Below are positions 52,837 to 60,722 of a stretch of 64,000 bases of DNA, one piece after another. The notes under the pieces are model-generated. The model was not told the origin of the DNA. It saw nothing but the letters and a program-made list of their open reading frames with translations, and made no database searches. How positions within the stretch are numbered: the stretch's first letter is position 1; the number at the start of each line of letters is the position of its first letter. Position numbers and translations under genes: made by a program. Source of the DNA: an uncultured Pelagibacteraceae bacterium (GTDB lineage Bacteria; Pseudomonadota; Alphaproteobacteria; Pelagibacterales; Pelagibacteraceae); the NCBI GenBank assembly GCA_902561155.1, contig CACEOY010000003.1, forward strand, positions 1 through 64,000. Reading direction: 5' to 3'.

Positions 52837-53634
52837 ATGAGCGACTTAATTTCACAAAACTTAAATATGATTTTTAAAACTCCGAAAGGAGAGACTGTCC
52901 ATGCGCTCAAAGATTTAAATTTCACTATTAAAAAAGGGGAGTTACTAACCGTCCTTGGTCCCTCAGGATGCGGAAAGACAACTTTGTTAAATATTACAGC
53001 AGGATTTATAAGACCAACTTCAGGAAAAATTACTCTTAATAATAAAGAAATCAATGGACCAGGTGTTGATAGAGGGATGGTTTTCCAACAAGGTGCTTTA
53101 TTTGAATGGTTAACAGTTGCAGAGAACGTAAATTTTGGTTTGAGAATGAAGGAAGAAGACGCTGTTCAAACACAAAAGAAAGTTGACGAATGGTTGGATA
53201 TAGTTGGTTTAAAAGGTTTTGGTAATACTCCTACTTACCAATTATCAGGGGGTATGCAGCAAAGAGTAGCTTTAGCTAGATGTTTAATAAATGATCCTGA
53301 TTTAATTTTAATGGATGAACCTCTAGGAGCTTTAGATGCATTAACGAGGGAAAAAATGCAGTCGTTAGTTCTTAAAATTTGGAAAGAGACAGGAAAAACA
53401 ATTATTTTAATAACCCACTCAGTTGAAGAGGCGCTATTGCTTGGAGAAAAAGTTTACGTTATGGCTCCAAGACCTGGAAGAATTCACAAAGAATACAAGT
53501 TACCATTTGCTTCAATGGGCCTTACAGGAGACTTGAGAGAAATTAAAAATAATAAAGAATTCGTTTTAAAAAGAGAGGAAATTCTCTCTATGATTTGGGA
53601 TATGGAAGAAGAAATAATGGGTAAAGATAATTAA
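52837..53634 (+). CDS. tauB: Taurine-type ABC transporter ATPase
   Basis: ABC ATPase of 265 residues. Walker A is LGPSGCGKTTLLN, the Q-loop is MVFQQGALFEWLTV, the signature LSGGMQQRVALARCL, Walker B LILMDEPLGALDALTRE, and the switch His is in IILITHSVEEALLL. The TauB/SsuB/NitD-type C-terminus includes VYVMAPRPGRIHKEY. It overlaps tauC by one base. Confidence 0.92.
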   Translation: MSDLISQNLNMIFKTPKGETVHALKDLNFTIKKGELLTVLGPSGCGKTTLLNITAGFIRPTSGKITLNNKEINGPGVDRGMVFQQGALFEWLTVAENVNFGLRMKEEDAVQTQKKVDEWLDIVGLKGFGNTPTYQLSGGMQQRVALARCLINDPDLILMDEPLGALDALTREKMQSLVLKIWKETGKTIILITHSVEEALLLGEKVYVMAPRPGRIHKEYKLPFASMGLTGDLREIKNNKEFVLKREEILSMIWDMEEEIMGKDN

Positions 53635-55544
53635 TGATCACAGCTTTTTTAACTTTTGTATTTTTCTTTGCTATCGTTGGATGTGTTTTATACGGTAGAA
53701 AATTAATAAAAACAGAAAAAGTAGACGCTGTTTTTGGAAATCCAGAAAGAGCGCAAGGTGGAATCCATTGGGTAATTGTTGGAAGTAGTTTCTTATTATT
53801 AGTTTGGCTTTACTACTCTTGGGATATTGCAAAATCTTTCTTTCCAAGATCGGCTAATGAACTTTGTCAAGTTGGAAAGGTAAATGAATCCCTTCTTTCT
53901 CTCAAGTATCTTTTTCCAATCGAAGAGCGTCAACTTAAAAGTACTTCTGTAATTGAAACTGAAACAGAAAATTTAAATAAAATAATTGTTGAAATTGAAA
54001 ATTCAGAAAAAGTAAAAAGTCAAGATAGAAACAAATTATTAAATTTTGTTTCGCAAACTAAAAATACAATTCCTTTACTGACTAATGAAAAACTTTTAAA
54101 TAATAAGACAAAAGAACAAATTAAAGTAATTAATAATAAAATTATAGATTTAACTAAAAATTTTAGAAAAAAAGATTACCCAAATGAGAGTGCTGAACAA
54201 GAAATAGAAAGGATTGAAGCAGCTAAAGAGGAAGGCAGTTGGAAAGCTTCAAGTACATCGATTGAAAATACTATTGAAATACCTTCGATACCAAAAACAA
54301 AACGAGGTTTAAAATTTCAAGCAGCTGCTGAGGAGCTTAATTTGATTAGTGACGAGTTCTTTGAGCTTCGTAATCATAATAGTCAATATACTTCGGATTT
54401 GGAAAAACTAAAAAAAGAGATTAAAGATTTTAGAACTAATCTTGGCTCTTCAGAGGAGATTGCTTCCTCTTTTGCAAAAGATATCTTAAAAATTGCGCGA
54501 AGAATTGAATACGCAAGTATATTTCCACCAAATACTTTGAAAGACATGCAGCTTTCAATAATTAATTTTGATAAAGCACAAAAAAAAGAGCAAGGTACTT
54601 TAAGATGGGTTGATATACTTTTATTTCCGTCTGGCACTATTATTTCTAGTGGACCAAGTTGTTCAGAGCAAGGATCAGGTAGATGGTTACCCAAACCTTC
54701 AGATACAATTAATAAATTTACATTAATGCTTAACCCTAATGTTGGTTACAAACAAATTCCATTAATTTGGTATGAAATGATGGATGTGAGTAAGATTATA
54801 GGTTTCTTAATTCCTGATTGGTTTGCAGATGTTATACCTGGTGAATACCCAGTTCATAACGAACAGGGAGAAGTTAAAGCCAATTTTAAAAGTAGAGTGT
54901 TAAGTTTTGTTACTGGAGACTTCAATTTATTTAAAATTCCAATACCAACTGGTCATATATGGGACTCATTTTTAAGAGTGTTTCTTGGTCTTGTGGCAGG
55001 AATTATTGTGGGAGTGCCATTAGGATTATTTATGGGTTTAAATAGATTTGCAAAAGGTTTTTTTGATCCTTTAATTGAACTCTATAGACCCGTGCCGCCA
55101 CTAGCTTGGGCGCCTTTAGTCATTTCAGTTTTAGGTATAGATAATCTTGGAAAAGTATTTTTGTTATTTATGGTATCGCTATCAATAATGATAATTTCAG
55201 CAAGGGCTGGTGCATCAGGAACTCAACTATCTAAGATTCATGCCGCACATTCTCTTGGCGCATCAAAATGGCAAATATTAAGACATGTTATTTTTCCAAA
55301 TTCTTTACCAGAAATTCTTACTGGTATAAGAGTAGCAACAGGAATGTGTTGGGGAACTTTAGTAGCTGCAGAATTTTTAGCCGGGACTACCGGAGTTGGA
55401 TTTGTAGAAAATGTTGCTAAAAAGTATTTCCAATATGAAGTAATATGGATAACTATATTTATTATGGGAATGCTAGGTTTGTTATTTGATATTACAATTA
55501 GAAAAATTATTGATAAAACAATTCCTTGGAGAGGAAAAGGTTAG
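53634..55544 (+). CDS. tauC: Taurine-type ABC transporter permease with large N-terminal extension
   Basis: The C-terminal 200 residues are a normal binding-protein-dependent permease. WDSFLRVFLGLVAGIIVGVPLGLFMG starts it, and AHSLGASKWQILRHVIFPNSLPEILTGIR is the EAA loop that docks TauB. The protein is 636 residues, over twice the usual roughly 260. Residues 1-65 hold two membrane helices (FLTFVFFFAIVGCVLYG and HWVIVGSSFLLLVWLYY). About residues 80-330 are polar and Lys/Glu-rich with coiled-coil character, probably periplasmic, then a segment (FADVIPGEYPVHNEQG) leads into the permease. The extension's role is unknown. Confidence 0.87.
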   Translation: MITAFLTFVFFFAIVGCVLYGRKLIKTEKVDAVFGNPERAQGGIHWVIVGSSFLLLVWLYYSWDIAKSFFPRSANELCQVGKVNESLLSLKYLFPIEERQLKSTSVIETETENLNKIIVEIENSEKVKSQDRNKLLNFVSQTKNTIPLLTNEKLLNNKTKEQIKVINNKIIDLTKNFRKKDYPNESAEQEIERIEAAKEEGSWKASSTSIENTIEIPSIPKTKRGLKFQAAAEELNLISDEFFELRNHNSQYTSDLEKLKKEIKDFRTNLGSSEEIASSFAKDILKIARRIEYASIFPPNTLKDMQLSIINFDKAQKKEQGTLRWVDILLFPSGTIISSGPSCSEQGSGRWLPKPSDTINKFTLMLNPNVGYKQIPLIWYEMMDVSKIIGFLIPDWFADVIPGEYPVHNEQGEVKANFKSRVLSFVTGDFNLFKIPIPTGHIWDSFLRVFLGLVAGIIVGVPLGLFMGLNRFAKGFFDPLIELYRPVPPLAWAPLVISVLGIDNLGKVFLLFMVSLSIMIISARAGASGTQLSKIHAAHSLGASKWQILRHVIFPNSLPEILTGIRVATGMCWGTLVAAEFLAGTTGVGFVENVAKKYFQYEVIWITIFIMGMLGLLFDITIRKIIDKTIPWRGKG

Positions 55545-55550
55545 TCATTA

Positions 55551-55988
55551 ATGAATAGACTTTTGATCATAGTATTTATTTTTCTTCTTCCGGCATCTCT
55601 CTTCGCTGACGAAAAAGTAAAAGAAAAAAAAGTAGCGAAATATATTATGGAAAACATTCAAAAAGATTATTTAGATTGTTATAGTTTCTATAAGGTTGCA
55701 GCAGAGAGCTTTAAAAAGGCAGGGAAAGATCAAGAATTAATAAAAAATTTAGAAAATAGTGCAGATGTTTCATTGAAGTATAACTATGATTTAGGGGAAA
55801 TTATGGGATTTAATCCTGAGGTTATGGCTGAGATGACCAAGACAAAAATAGATACATTTGTAAAAATGGCAAACAAAGATTTTTCATCTTTAGCTAAAAA
55901 ATATGGTCTCATGTGTAAGAGTTTGGTCGAAAATCCAGAGCAAAGAACAAATTACTGGGAAAAAAAAGGTTCTAAAATAATTAAGTGA
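55551..55988 (+). CDS. Secreted helical protein of unknown function
   Basis: A 145-residue protein with a clear signal peptide (MNRLLIIVFIFLLPASLFA). The mature part is predicted helical and has two Cys, in YLDCYSFYKVAAE and GLMCKSLVENP, which may form a disulfide in the periplasm. It lies six bases after tauC and overlaps the dehydrogenase gene by four, so it belongs to the tauBC operon. Family not recognised. Its layout resembles the secreted protein at 60242-60622. Confidence 0.7.
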   Translation: MNRLLIIVFIFLLPASLFADEKVKEKKVAKYIMENIQKDYLDCYSFYKVAAESFKKAGKDQELIKNLENSADVSLKYNYDLGEIMGFNPEVMAEMTKTKIDTFVKMANKDFSSLAKKYGLMCKSLVENPEQRTNYWEKKGSKIIK

Positions 55989-56995
55989 AAAAAAAAGTAA
56001 TAGTTTCAAAACTTAAGAGAATTTTTAAAAACCATAATCTTACAAATAGTCACTCCAGGATTTGTACCGATTATTTACTTAAGGCTGAACTTATAAATGC
56101 ACAGTCGCATGGTTTAGCAAGATTAAAAATGTATTGTGATAGACTGAAAAAAGGTCTTATAAATTCAAAACCAAAAATAAAAATAAAAAAAATAAGTTCA
56201 TCTATCTCGTACGTTAATGCGGACAACAGCATTGGTTTTGTTGCTGCAGATATAGGTATTAAGATAGCTATTAAAAATGCAAAAAAAACTGGAATTGGTC
56301 TTGTAGCTATTAAAAAAAGTGGTCATTACGGATTATCTAGTTTTTATGCCGAGCAAGCTGTAAAGAAAAATTTAATAGTTTTTTGTTTTACTAATGCTCC
56401 TCCTGCTCTAGCTCCACATGGAGCAAAAAAATCTTTGTTTGGAACTAATCCTATTTGCTTTGGAGCGCCAACAGGTAACACGCCTTTTATATTTGATTCC
56501 TCAGCTTCAATAATAAATCGAGGTAAAATACGAAGAGCAGAAAAGTTGGGTTTAAAAATTCCTTTCGGCGTTGCTCTTAATAAAAAAGGAAAAATAACGA
56601 CTGACGCAAAACTAGCCTTACAAGGTACGCAACTTCCCATAGCAGGATTTAAAGGGTCAGGTCTAGCTTGGATGGTTGATATACTTAGTGGTGTTTTGAC
56701 TGGAAGCAGCCATGGTGGAAAAACAAAAGATCCTTTTGATGACTTTTCAGGGCCACAAAACGTAGGACATTTATTTATTACAATTAATCCAAATGTTTTT
56801 TCAGGAAATAATTTTTTGAAAGAAATGAAAAAAAATATCAAATTAGTTAAGAAACTTCCTAAAGCAAAAGGATTTAGCTCAATAATGTATCCTGGAGAAA
56901 GAAAAAATAAGATATATAAAAAAAATATAAATAAAGATATATCTATACCTTCAAAAATACTGAAAGAAATGGAAGGCCTTGATGCTAACAAATAA
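55985..56995 (+). CDS. Ldh-family (malate/lactate/sulfolactate) dehydrogenase
   Basis: NAD(P)-dependent oxidoreductase of 336 residues with the Ldh_2 (MDH2) fold. It has HGLARLKMYCDRLK near the N-terminus, IKKSGHYGLSSFYAEQA with the catalytic His, and NAPPALAPHGAKKSLFGTNPICFGAPTG. The family includes L-sulfolactate dehydrogenase ComC, malate and ureidoglycolate dehydrogenases. In a sulfonate locus sulfolactate is an attractive substrate, but specificity cannot be assigned from sequence. The start is GTG, inside the previous stop. Confidence 0.82.
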   Translation: MKKKVIVSKLKRIFKNHNLTNSHSRICTDYLLKAELINAQSHGLARLKMYCDRLKKGLINSKPKIKIKKISSSISYVNADNSIGFVAADIGIKIAIKNAKKTGIGLVAIKKSGHYGLSSFYAEQAVKKNLIVFCFTNAPPALAPHGAKKSLFGTNPICFGAPTGNTPFIFDSSASIINRGKIRRAEKLGLKIPFGVALNKKGKITTDAKLALQGTQLPIAGFKGSGLAWMVDILSGVLTGSSHGGKTKDPFDDFSGPQNVGHLFITINPNVFSGNNFLKEMKKNIKLVKKLPKAKGFSSIMYPGERKNKIYKKNINKDISIPSKILKEMEGLDANK

Positions 56996-57890
56996 AAACA
57001 TAGTTTGTCCTGAAAATCTTTTAAAAATTGCAAAAGGTAAAGGTCCTGTAAAAGCCGTAATAGTTAATGCCATTAAAAAAGTTGCAATAGAGTCAGCAAA
57101 GCAAGCCGTTGAGGCAAATTTAATAACACCATTGTTTGTTGGTGATAAGTCGATAATCGAAAAAATTTCAAAAGAAATTAATTGGGATATTTCAAAATAT
57201 GAAATTGTTCATGAGCCTGATGAAAATAGCACTGCTCCTATCGCTGCAAAATTGGCTAGCGAGGGAAAAGTAAAAATAATAGTTAAAGGTCATATTCATA
57301 CAGATGTTTTAATGAAAGCAGTACTTAAAAGAGATTTAAATCTAATAGGTAAAAAAAGATTGAGTCATGTATGGCATATGACATTAGAAAAAAATGATAA
57401 GCCATTCATCATTACTGATGGTGCGTTAAACGTGCTACCGAAGTTAGAAACTAAAATGCATATTCTAAAAAACTCTGTGGACTTTGCAAACAGGATAGGT
57501 ATTGAAAAACCAAAAGTTTCAATATTATCTGCCACAGAAGAAGTTTTAGAAAGTGTTCCAAGTTCTGTGGAGGCAAAAGAACTAACAAAAAGAGCTGAAG
57601 AGGAAGGTATTAAAGCTGATGTTTACGGCCCTATGGCTTTTGACAACTCAGTATCTGAGAAAGCTGCCCTGATAAAAGGAATAAAAAATGCTGTTGCAGG
57701 AAAAACGGATATTCTACTGGTGCCAAATGTAGAAGCGGGTAATGGACTAGTTAAAATGATGATATTTTTTATGGGCGCTTGTGCTGCAGGAGTAGTTGTG
57801 GGCGGTAAAGTGCCAGTAGTTATTACAAGTAGAGCAGATGATACTCAAGCAAGGCTCGCCTCTATGGCTGCTGCTGTCGTTGCACTCTAA
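56982..57890 (+). CDS. pta: Phosphate acetyltransferase (PTA/PTB family)
   Basis: A 302-residue acyltransferase converting acetyl-phosphate and CoA to acetyl-CoA. VNAIKKVAIESAKQAVEANLITPLFVG opens the domain, FIITDGALNVLPKL follows, and VYGPMAFDNSVSEKAA, ILLVPNVEAGNGLVKMMIFF and VPVVITSRADD are PTB/PTA motifs. In taurine dissimilation Pta follows Xsc, which fits this locus. Phosphobutyryltransferase is the alternative. The ATG at 56982 is preferred over the TTG at 56979. Confidence 0.88.
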   Translation: MLTNKNIVCPENLLKIAKGKGPVKAVIVNAIKKVAIESAKQAVEANLITPLFVGDKSIIEKISKEINWDISKYEIVHEPDENSTAPIAAKLASEGKVKIIVKGHIHTDVLMKAVLKRDLNLIGKKRLSHVWHMTLEKNDKPFIITDGALNVLPKLETKMHILKNSVDFANRIGIEKPKVSILSATEEVLESVPSSVEAKELTKRAEEEGIKADVYGPMAFDNSVSEKAALIKGIKNAVAGKTDILLVPNVEAGNGLVKMMIFFMGACAAGVVVGGKVPVVITSRADDTQARLASMAAAVVAL

Positions 57891-58597
57891 TGAAACCTTT
57901 AAAAAACTGGGATAATAAAACTTGGCTGTCATCAAAGAAATACATCGATCAATTTCATAAATTTTTAAAAAAAGAAGTTAAATTAAACAAAGATACAAGA
58001 ATTTTAGATATAGGTTGTGGTAGGGCAAATATAATTAGCTTTCTTCAAAAAAAATATAAATTTAAAACAAAAGCTGTTGGAATAGATGTTTTAAAAAATA
58101 AAAACACTCGAAAAAATATATTATTTAAGAAATCAGACGCTATAAAATATCTCAAAAAAGGTGACAAATTTGATGTGATAATCATCAAACAAACAATTCA
58201 CTTTTTTTCAAGAACTAATATTATTTCTTTGCTAAATTTAGCTAAAAAGAATTTGAATACCAAAGGAACGCTGTTAATTTTTTCTCTTAAAACTAAAAAC
58301 AATAAAATACCTTGTTTTAAAAAAATGAAAAAACAACTAAACAATAGTCTTAAAAAAGATGAAATATTATTTAAAATTATTAGAAAAAATTTAAAAAGAA
58401 TAAAAGAGTCATATTTCAATTTTGATGTAAGAATTTCTAAGAAAAAGTATCTTTCTATGATTAAAAATAGATATATGTCTTGTCTTTTAAACTTATCAAA
58501 AAAAGAGATGAATAAAGGTATCGATGAAATTAATTTTAATTTTAAAAATCAATTAAATTTCACCGACACCTTGAAATGCTTAAGTTTTAGAAAATAA
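57890..58597 (+). CDS. Class I SAM-dependent methyltransferase
   Basis: A 235-residue protein. Motif I is RILDIGCGRANIISFLQKK, the acidic residue ending strand 2 is in AVGIDVLKN, and FDVIIIKQTIHFFSRTNII is motif IV. The C-terminal half is very lysine-rich and helical. Overlaps pta by one base. The substrate is not readable; it is the last gene before the convergent small-protein operon. Confidence 0.72.
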   Translation: MKPLKNWDNKTWLSSKKYIDQFHKFLKKEVKLNKDTRILDIGCGRANIISFLQKKYKFKTKAVGIDVLKNKNTRKNILFKKSDAIKYLKKGDKFDVIIIKQTIHFFSRTNIISLLNLAKKNLNTKGTLLIFSLKTKNNKIPCFKKMKKQLNNSLKKDEILFKIIRKNLKRIKESYFNFDVRISKKKYLSMIKNRYMSCLLNLSKKEMNKGIDEINFNFKNQLNFTDTLKCLSFRK

Positions 58598-58921
58598 TTA
58601 TTTTCCAGGCTCTTTGTAAGTAGTGGCCATTTTTTTTGCAGTTTCTGCTATTCCATTAAGATCAACATCTTCCAGAATAGTAAAATCTGAAACCGCACCA
58701 CTTGACACTGCTACCATTGCAGCTGCAGCGGCTTGTTCGAAAGTACCTTCGATCTCTGCCATAAAGTCATATTTTCCTCTTAACCCGGCATAACGAGTTA
58801 CCTTTGCTCCACCGGCAGCAGCAAGCGCAGATGTTGCAGCTTTTCTGTCTGTAGATGGATTACTGACAAAGCCACCAAGTCCTTTAGCGGTATAAACTCC
58901 TAGAGTTATAAATTTTGCCAT
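58598..58921 (-). CDS. GYD-domain protein
   Basis: A 107-residue soluble protein of the GYD family, a dimeric ferredoxin-like alpha/beta barrel. FITLGVYTAKGLGGFVSNPSTDRK and VTRYAGLRGKYDFMAEIEG hold the family pattern, the name-giving turn appearing as GKYD. Function of the family is unknown. The start has a near-perfect Shine-Dalgarno (GGGAGG). Last gene of a six-gene minus-strand operon of small proteins. Confidence 0.8.
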   Translation of the reverse strand: MAKFITLGVYTAKGLGGFVSNPSTDRKAATSALAAAGGAKVTRYAGLRGKYDFMAEIEGTFEQAAAAAMVAVSSGAVSDFTILEDVDLNGIAETAKKMATTYKEPGK

Positions 58922-58936
58922 GTGTTCCTCCCTTTG

Positions 58937-59230
58937 TTATTTTTCTACTACCACTGTTCCTGAATGTGGATCTGTAACTCCTAATTCAGATGACAGTTCT
59001 TCTAAAGTGTGCCTCAATGAGTCCAAAAATTCAATCATTTTTGGTCTTGCTTTAGCAATATCATCTTCAGAATTCCATTCGCCAATCATAAAAAATTCGT
59101 TTGGTTTTGTTTCAACGTATTTTGCTGAAATTTGACCCTCGAACTTAGGCATATCGTTAATTTTTTTTAAATATTCCTCTCTGTTAGATGATTTCACTTT
59201 GCATCTAACAATATTCATAAACTTTGACAT
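58937..59230 (-). CDS. Antibiotic-biosynthesis-monooxygenase-like (ABM) small protein
   Basis: A 97-residue protein with the dimeric alpha/beta-barrel pattern. FMNIVRCKVKSSNREEYLKKINDMPKF, then SAKYVETKPNEFFMIGEWNSEDDIAKARPKM, fits ABM-type proteins, which include small cofactor-free oxygenases and heme-binding relatives. The catalytic role is unproved. It has a strong AAGGAGATAT leader. The gene is 15 bases before the GYD gene and 8 after the membrane-protein gene. Confidence 0.72.
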   Translation of the reverse strand: MSKFMNIVRCKVKSSNREEYLKKINDMPKFEGQISAKYVETKPNEFFMIGEWNSEDDIAKARPKMIEFLDSLRHTLEELSSELGVTDPHSGTVVVEK

Positions 59231-59238
59231 ATATCTCC

Positions 59239-59655
59239 TTAAACGTAAATTTTATCTGCCAAACCATAACAAAGAATAGCGCTGATAATTACAAGAACAA
59301 TTGGAGCATATATTCCATCGTTTCTAGTTTTTTTAGTCAGACCTGTTTTATCAATTTTCAATGTATAAAAATTTGTAAATAAAATTGAAACATTCATTAT
59401 AAAAACTAAGTTGAAGAACGCCCAAGTGGCCTCTACACCGCCTGATCTAATAAAAGCAATATAAATTGCCATCAAAACAGTAGCGATCATAAATGAACCT
59501 GCAAATCTCGTGATTAAAGTAGCAGTTTTATCAACCCCTCTACCCTTAAGAAATTTTTTAGTATCAAATACTAACTGGTAAGCGTAGCTACCAACAATAA
59601 TAAAATGTGCTAAGTAAATTATTAAATAAAATGCATTTCCAAATTTATCGATCAT
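59239..59655 (-). CDS. Four-helix membrane protein of unknown function
   Basis: About 138 residues. Four hydrophobic helices are visible: FYLIIYLAHFIIVGSYAYQLV, TRFAGSFMIATVLMAIYIAFI, FFNLVFIMNVSILFTNFYTL and IVLVIISAILCYGLA. One His lies within the first helix. The track start (59703) overlaps the upstream gene by 41 bases; the ATG at 59655 with AGGA upstream is preferred. Family not recognised. It may be the membrane partner of the co-encoded small soluble proteins. Confidence 0.65.
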   Translation of the reverse strand: MIDKFGNAFYLIIYLAHFIIVGSYAYQLVFDTKKFLKGRGVDKTATLITRFAGSFMIATVLMAIYIAFIRSGGVEATWAFFNLVFIMNVSILFTNFYTLKIDKTGLTKKTRNDGIYAPIVLVIISAILCYGLADKIYV

Positions 59656-59662
59656 AAATATC

Positions 59663-59950
59663 CTATGCGTTATAGTCCATGACCTGATCTGTGCACTCAA
59701 CAAATTTATGAGGAGTGAAAAAATCGTTCATTTGACCTAGTTGATTAATAATTGCTTGCTCATCTTTTCCCTTCCACCAACAAAACATTTCCATTGTATC
59801 GCCCGGTGTATTCCAAGTCATTTGGCAAGCTGCGTTATCACTTTTCATACTTTTAACAATATCTTCCATTTTCATTGAAGCTACTGTTTCTGTAAATTTA
59901 GCTTTCATTTCAGCAGATTTGAAAGTGTGTGTTACCATATAATTTTTCAT
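59663..59950 (-). CDS. Small soluble protein, likely ferredoxin-like fold
   Basis: A 95-residue acidic protein, not recognised by family. The order of segments (YMVTHTFKSAEMKAKFTETV, then TWNTPGDTMEMFCWWKGKDEQAI, then PHKFVECTDQ) suggests a beta-alpha-beta unit like DUF1330 and ABM neighbours. The FCWWKGKDEQA stretch is unusual for its paired Trp and Cys. It is translated with DUF1330 upstream (one base gap). Confidence 0.62.
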   Translation of the reverse strand: MKNYMVTHTFKSAEMKAKFTETVASMKMEDIVKSMKSDNAACQMTWNTPGDTMEMFCWWKGKDEQAIINQLGQMNDFFTPHKFVECTDQVMDYNA

Positions 59951-59951
59951 A

Positions 59952-60239
59952 TTATACTCCTTTAATTATTATCATATTACCAATTGAGTTTTTCAAACGA
60001 ATTGGTTTTACGGGTTTATATTCTTCAGAGTCATACCACTCTAAAGCCTTTTCGTAATTTGGAAACTTAATTACAACTGTTCTAGCGTTTTCCCATTCAC
60101 CCTCCATAACTTTATATGCTCCAGCTCTAACTATGTACTCGCCTCCAAATTTTTTTACAGTAGGAACAACTTTTCCTACATATTCTTTATAAGCTTCAGG
60201 ATTTTTTACGTCTATATTAGCTATAACGTATCCACTCAT
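59952..60239 (-). CDS. DUF1330-family protein
   Basis: A 95-residue protein with the DUF1330 pattern. GYVIANIDVKNPEAYKEYVGKVVPTVKKFGGEYIVRAG, then WENARTVVIKFPNYEKALEWYDSEEYKP, matches this dimeric alpha/beta-barrel family of unknown function. It lies two bases after the secreted-protein gene and one base before the next small protein, supporting coupled synthesis. Confidence 0.87.
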   Translation of the reverse strand: MSGYVIANIDVKNPEAYKEYVGKVVPTVKKFGGEYIVRAGAYKVMEGEWENARTVVIKFPNYEKALEWYDSEEYKPVKPIRLKNSIGNMIIIKGV

Positions 60240-60241
60240 GT

Positions 60242-60622
60242 TTAACCTGCATAAATCGTTCTAGATAATTTTTCGATTTTTTCTTCTGAACCTTTAATTT
60301 GCTTATATATGAATTTATTACACTCACCATTTTTAGCTTTATCAAAAGGCTTTCCATAAACTTTGTCTACATAGGCATTCATACCTTTATTCATCTCATT
60401 TTCTTTAACACCTTCAGATGTAAGGTATTCTCTTATAACTTTTACTGAAGCCAAAGCTAATTCCATATTTTTAACTTCAATAGTATCAGCAGGTAAAACA
60501 GCTGTTGCACTGTAGTGACCTAAACACTCTATTGTTTTTTCTTTTTGAGCTTTAGTTATATGTCCAGCTGCAAAAAGCGTACTAAAACAAAAAAAACTTA
60601 TTAATATAAAATATATTCTCAT
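60242..60622 (-). CDS. Secreted small two-cysteine protein
   Basis: A 126-residue protein with a signal peptide (MRIYFILISFFCFSTLFAAG). The mature protein is helical, with Cys in KTIECLGHYSATA and in NGECNKFIYKQ, which may be disulfide-linked in the periplasm. Family not recognised. It is the first gene of the six-gene operon, with a perfect AAGGAGG ribosome-binding site and a palindrome-rich upstream region. Its outline resembles the product of 55551-55988. Confidence 0.68.
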   Translation of the reverse strand: MRIYFILISFFCFSTLFAAGHITKAQKEKTIECLGHYSATAVLPADTIEVKNMELALASVKVIREYLTSEGVKENEMNKGMNAYVDKVYGKPFDKAKNGECNKFIYKQIKGSEEKIEKLSRTIYAG

Positions 60623-60684
60623 TAAACCTCCTTAAAAAAAGTCATCTTAATGAACTTATTTTATTTTAATTATGTTAAAAATTT

Positions 60685-60710
60685 ATTGCAGGTATGCAAT
60701 TTGTCTACAA
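60685..60710. promoter_or_regulatory. Two abutting palindromes, candidate operator
   Basis: ATTGCA-GGTA-TGCAAT (60685-60700) followed directly by TTGTCTACAA (60701-60710). The second is a perfect TTGT-ACAA dyad, like GntR/FCD-family operators. They lie 63-88 bases before the start of the six-gene operon and just after the zinc dehydrogenase stop, in the likely promoter region of the operon. Function is inferred. Confidence 0.45.
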
Positions 60711-60722
60711 CTACAAGACGAA

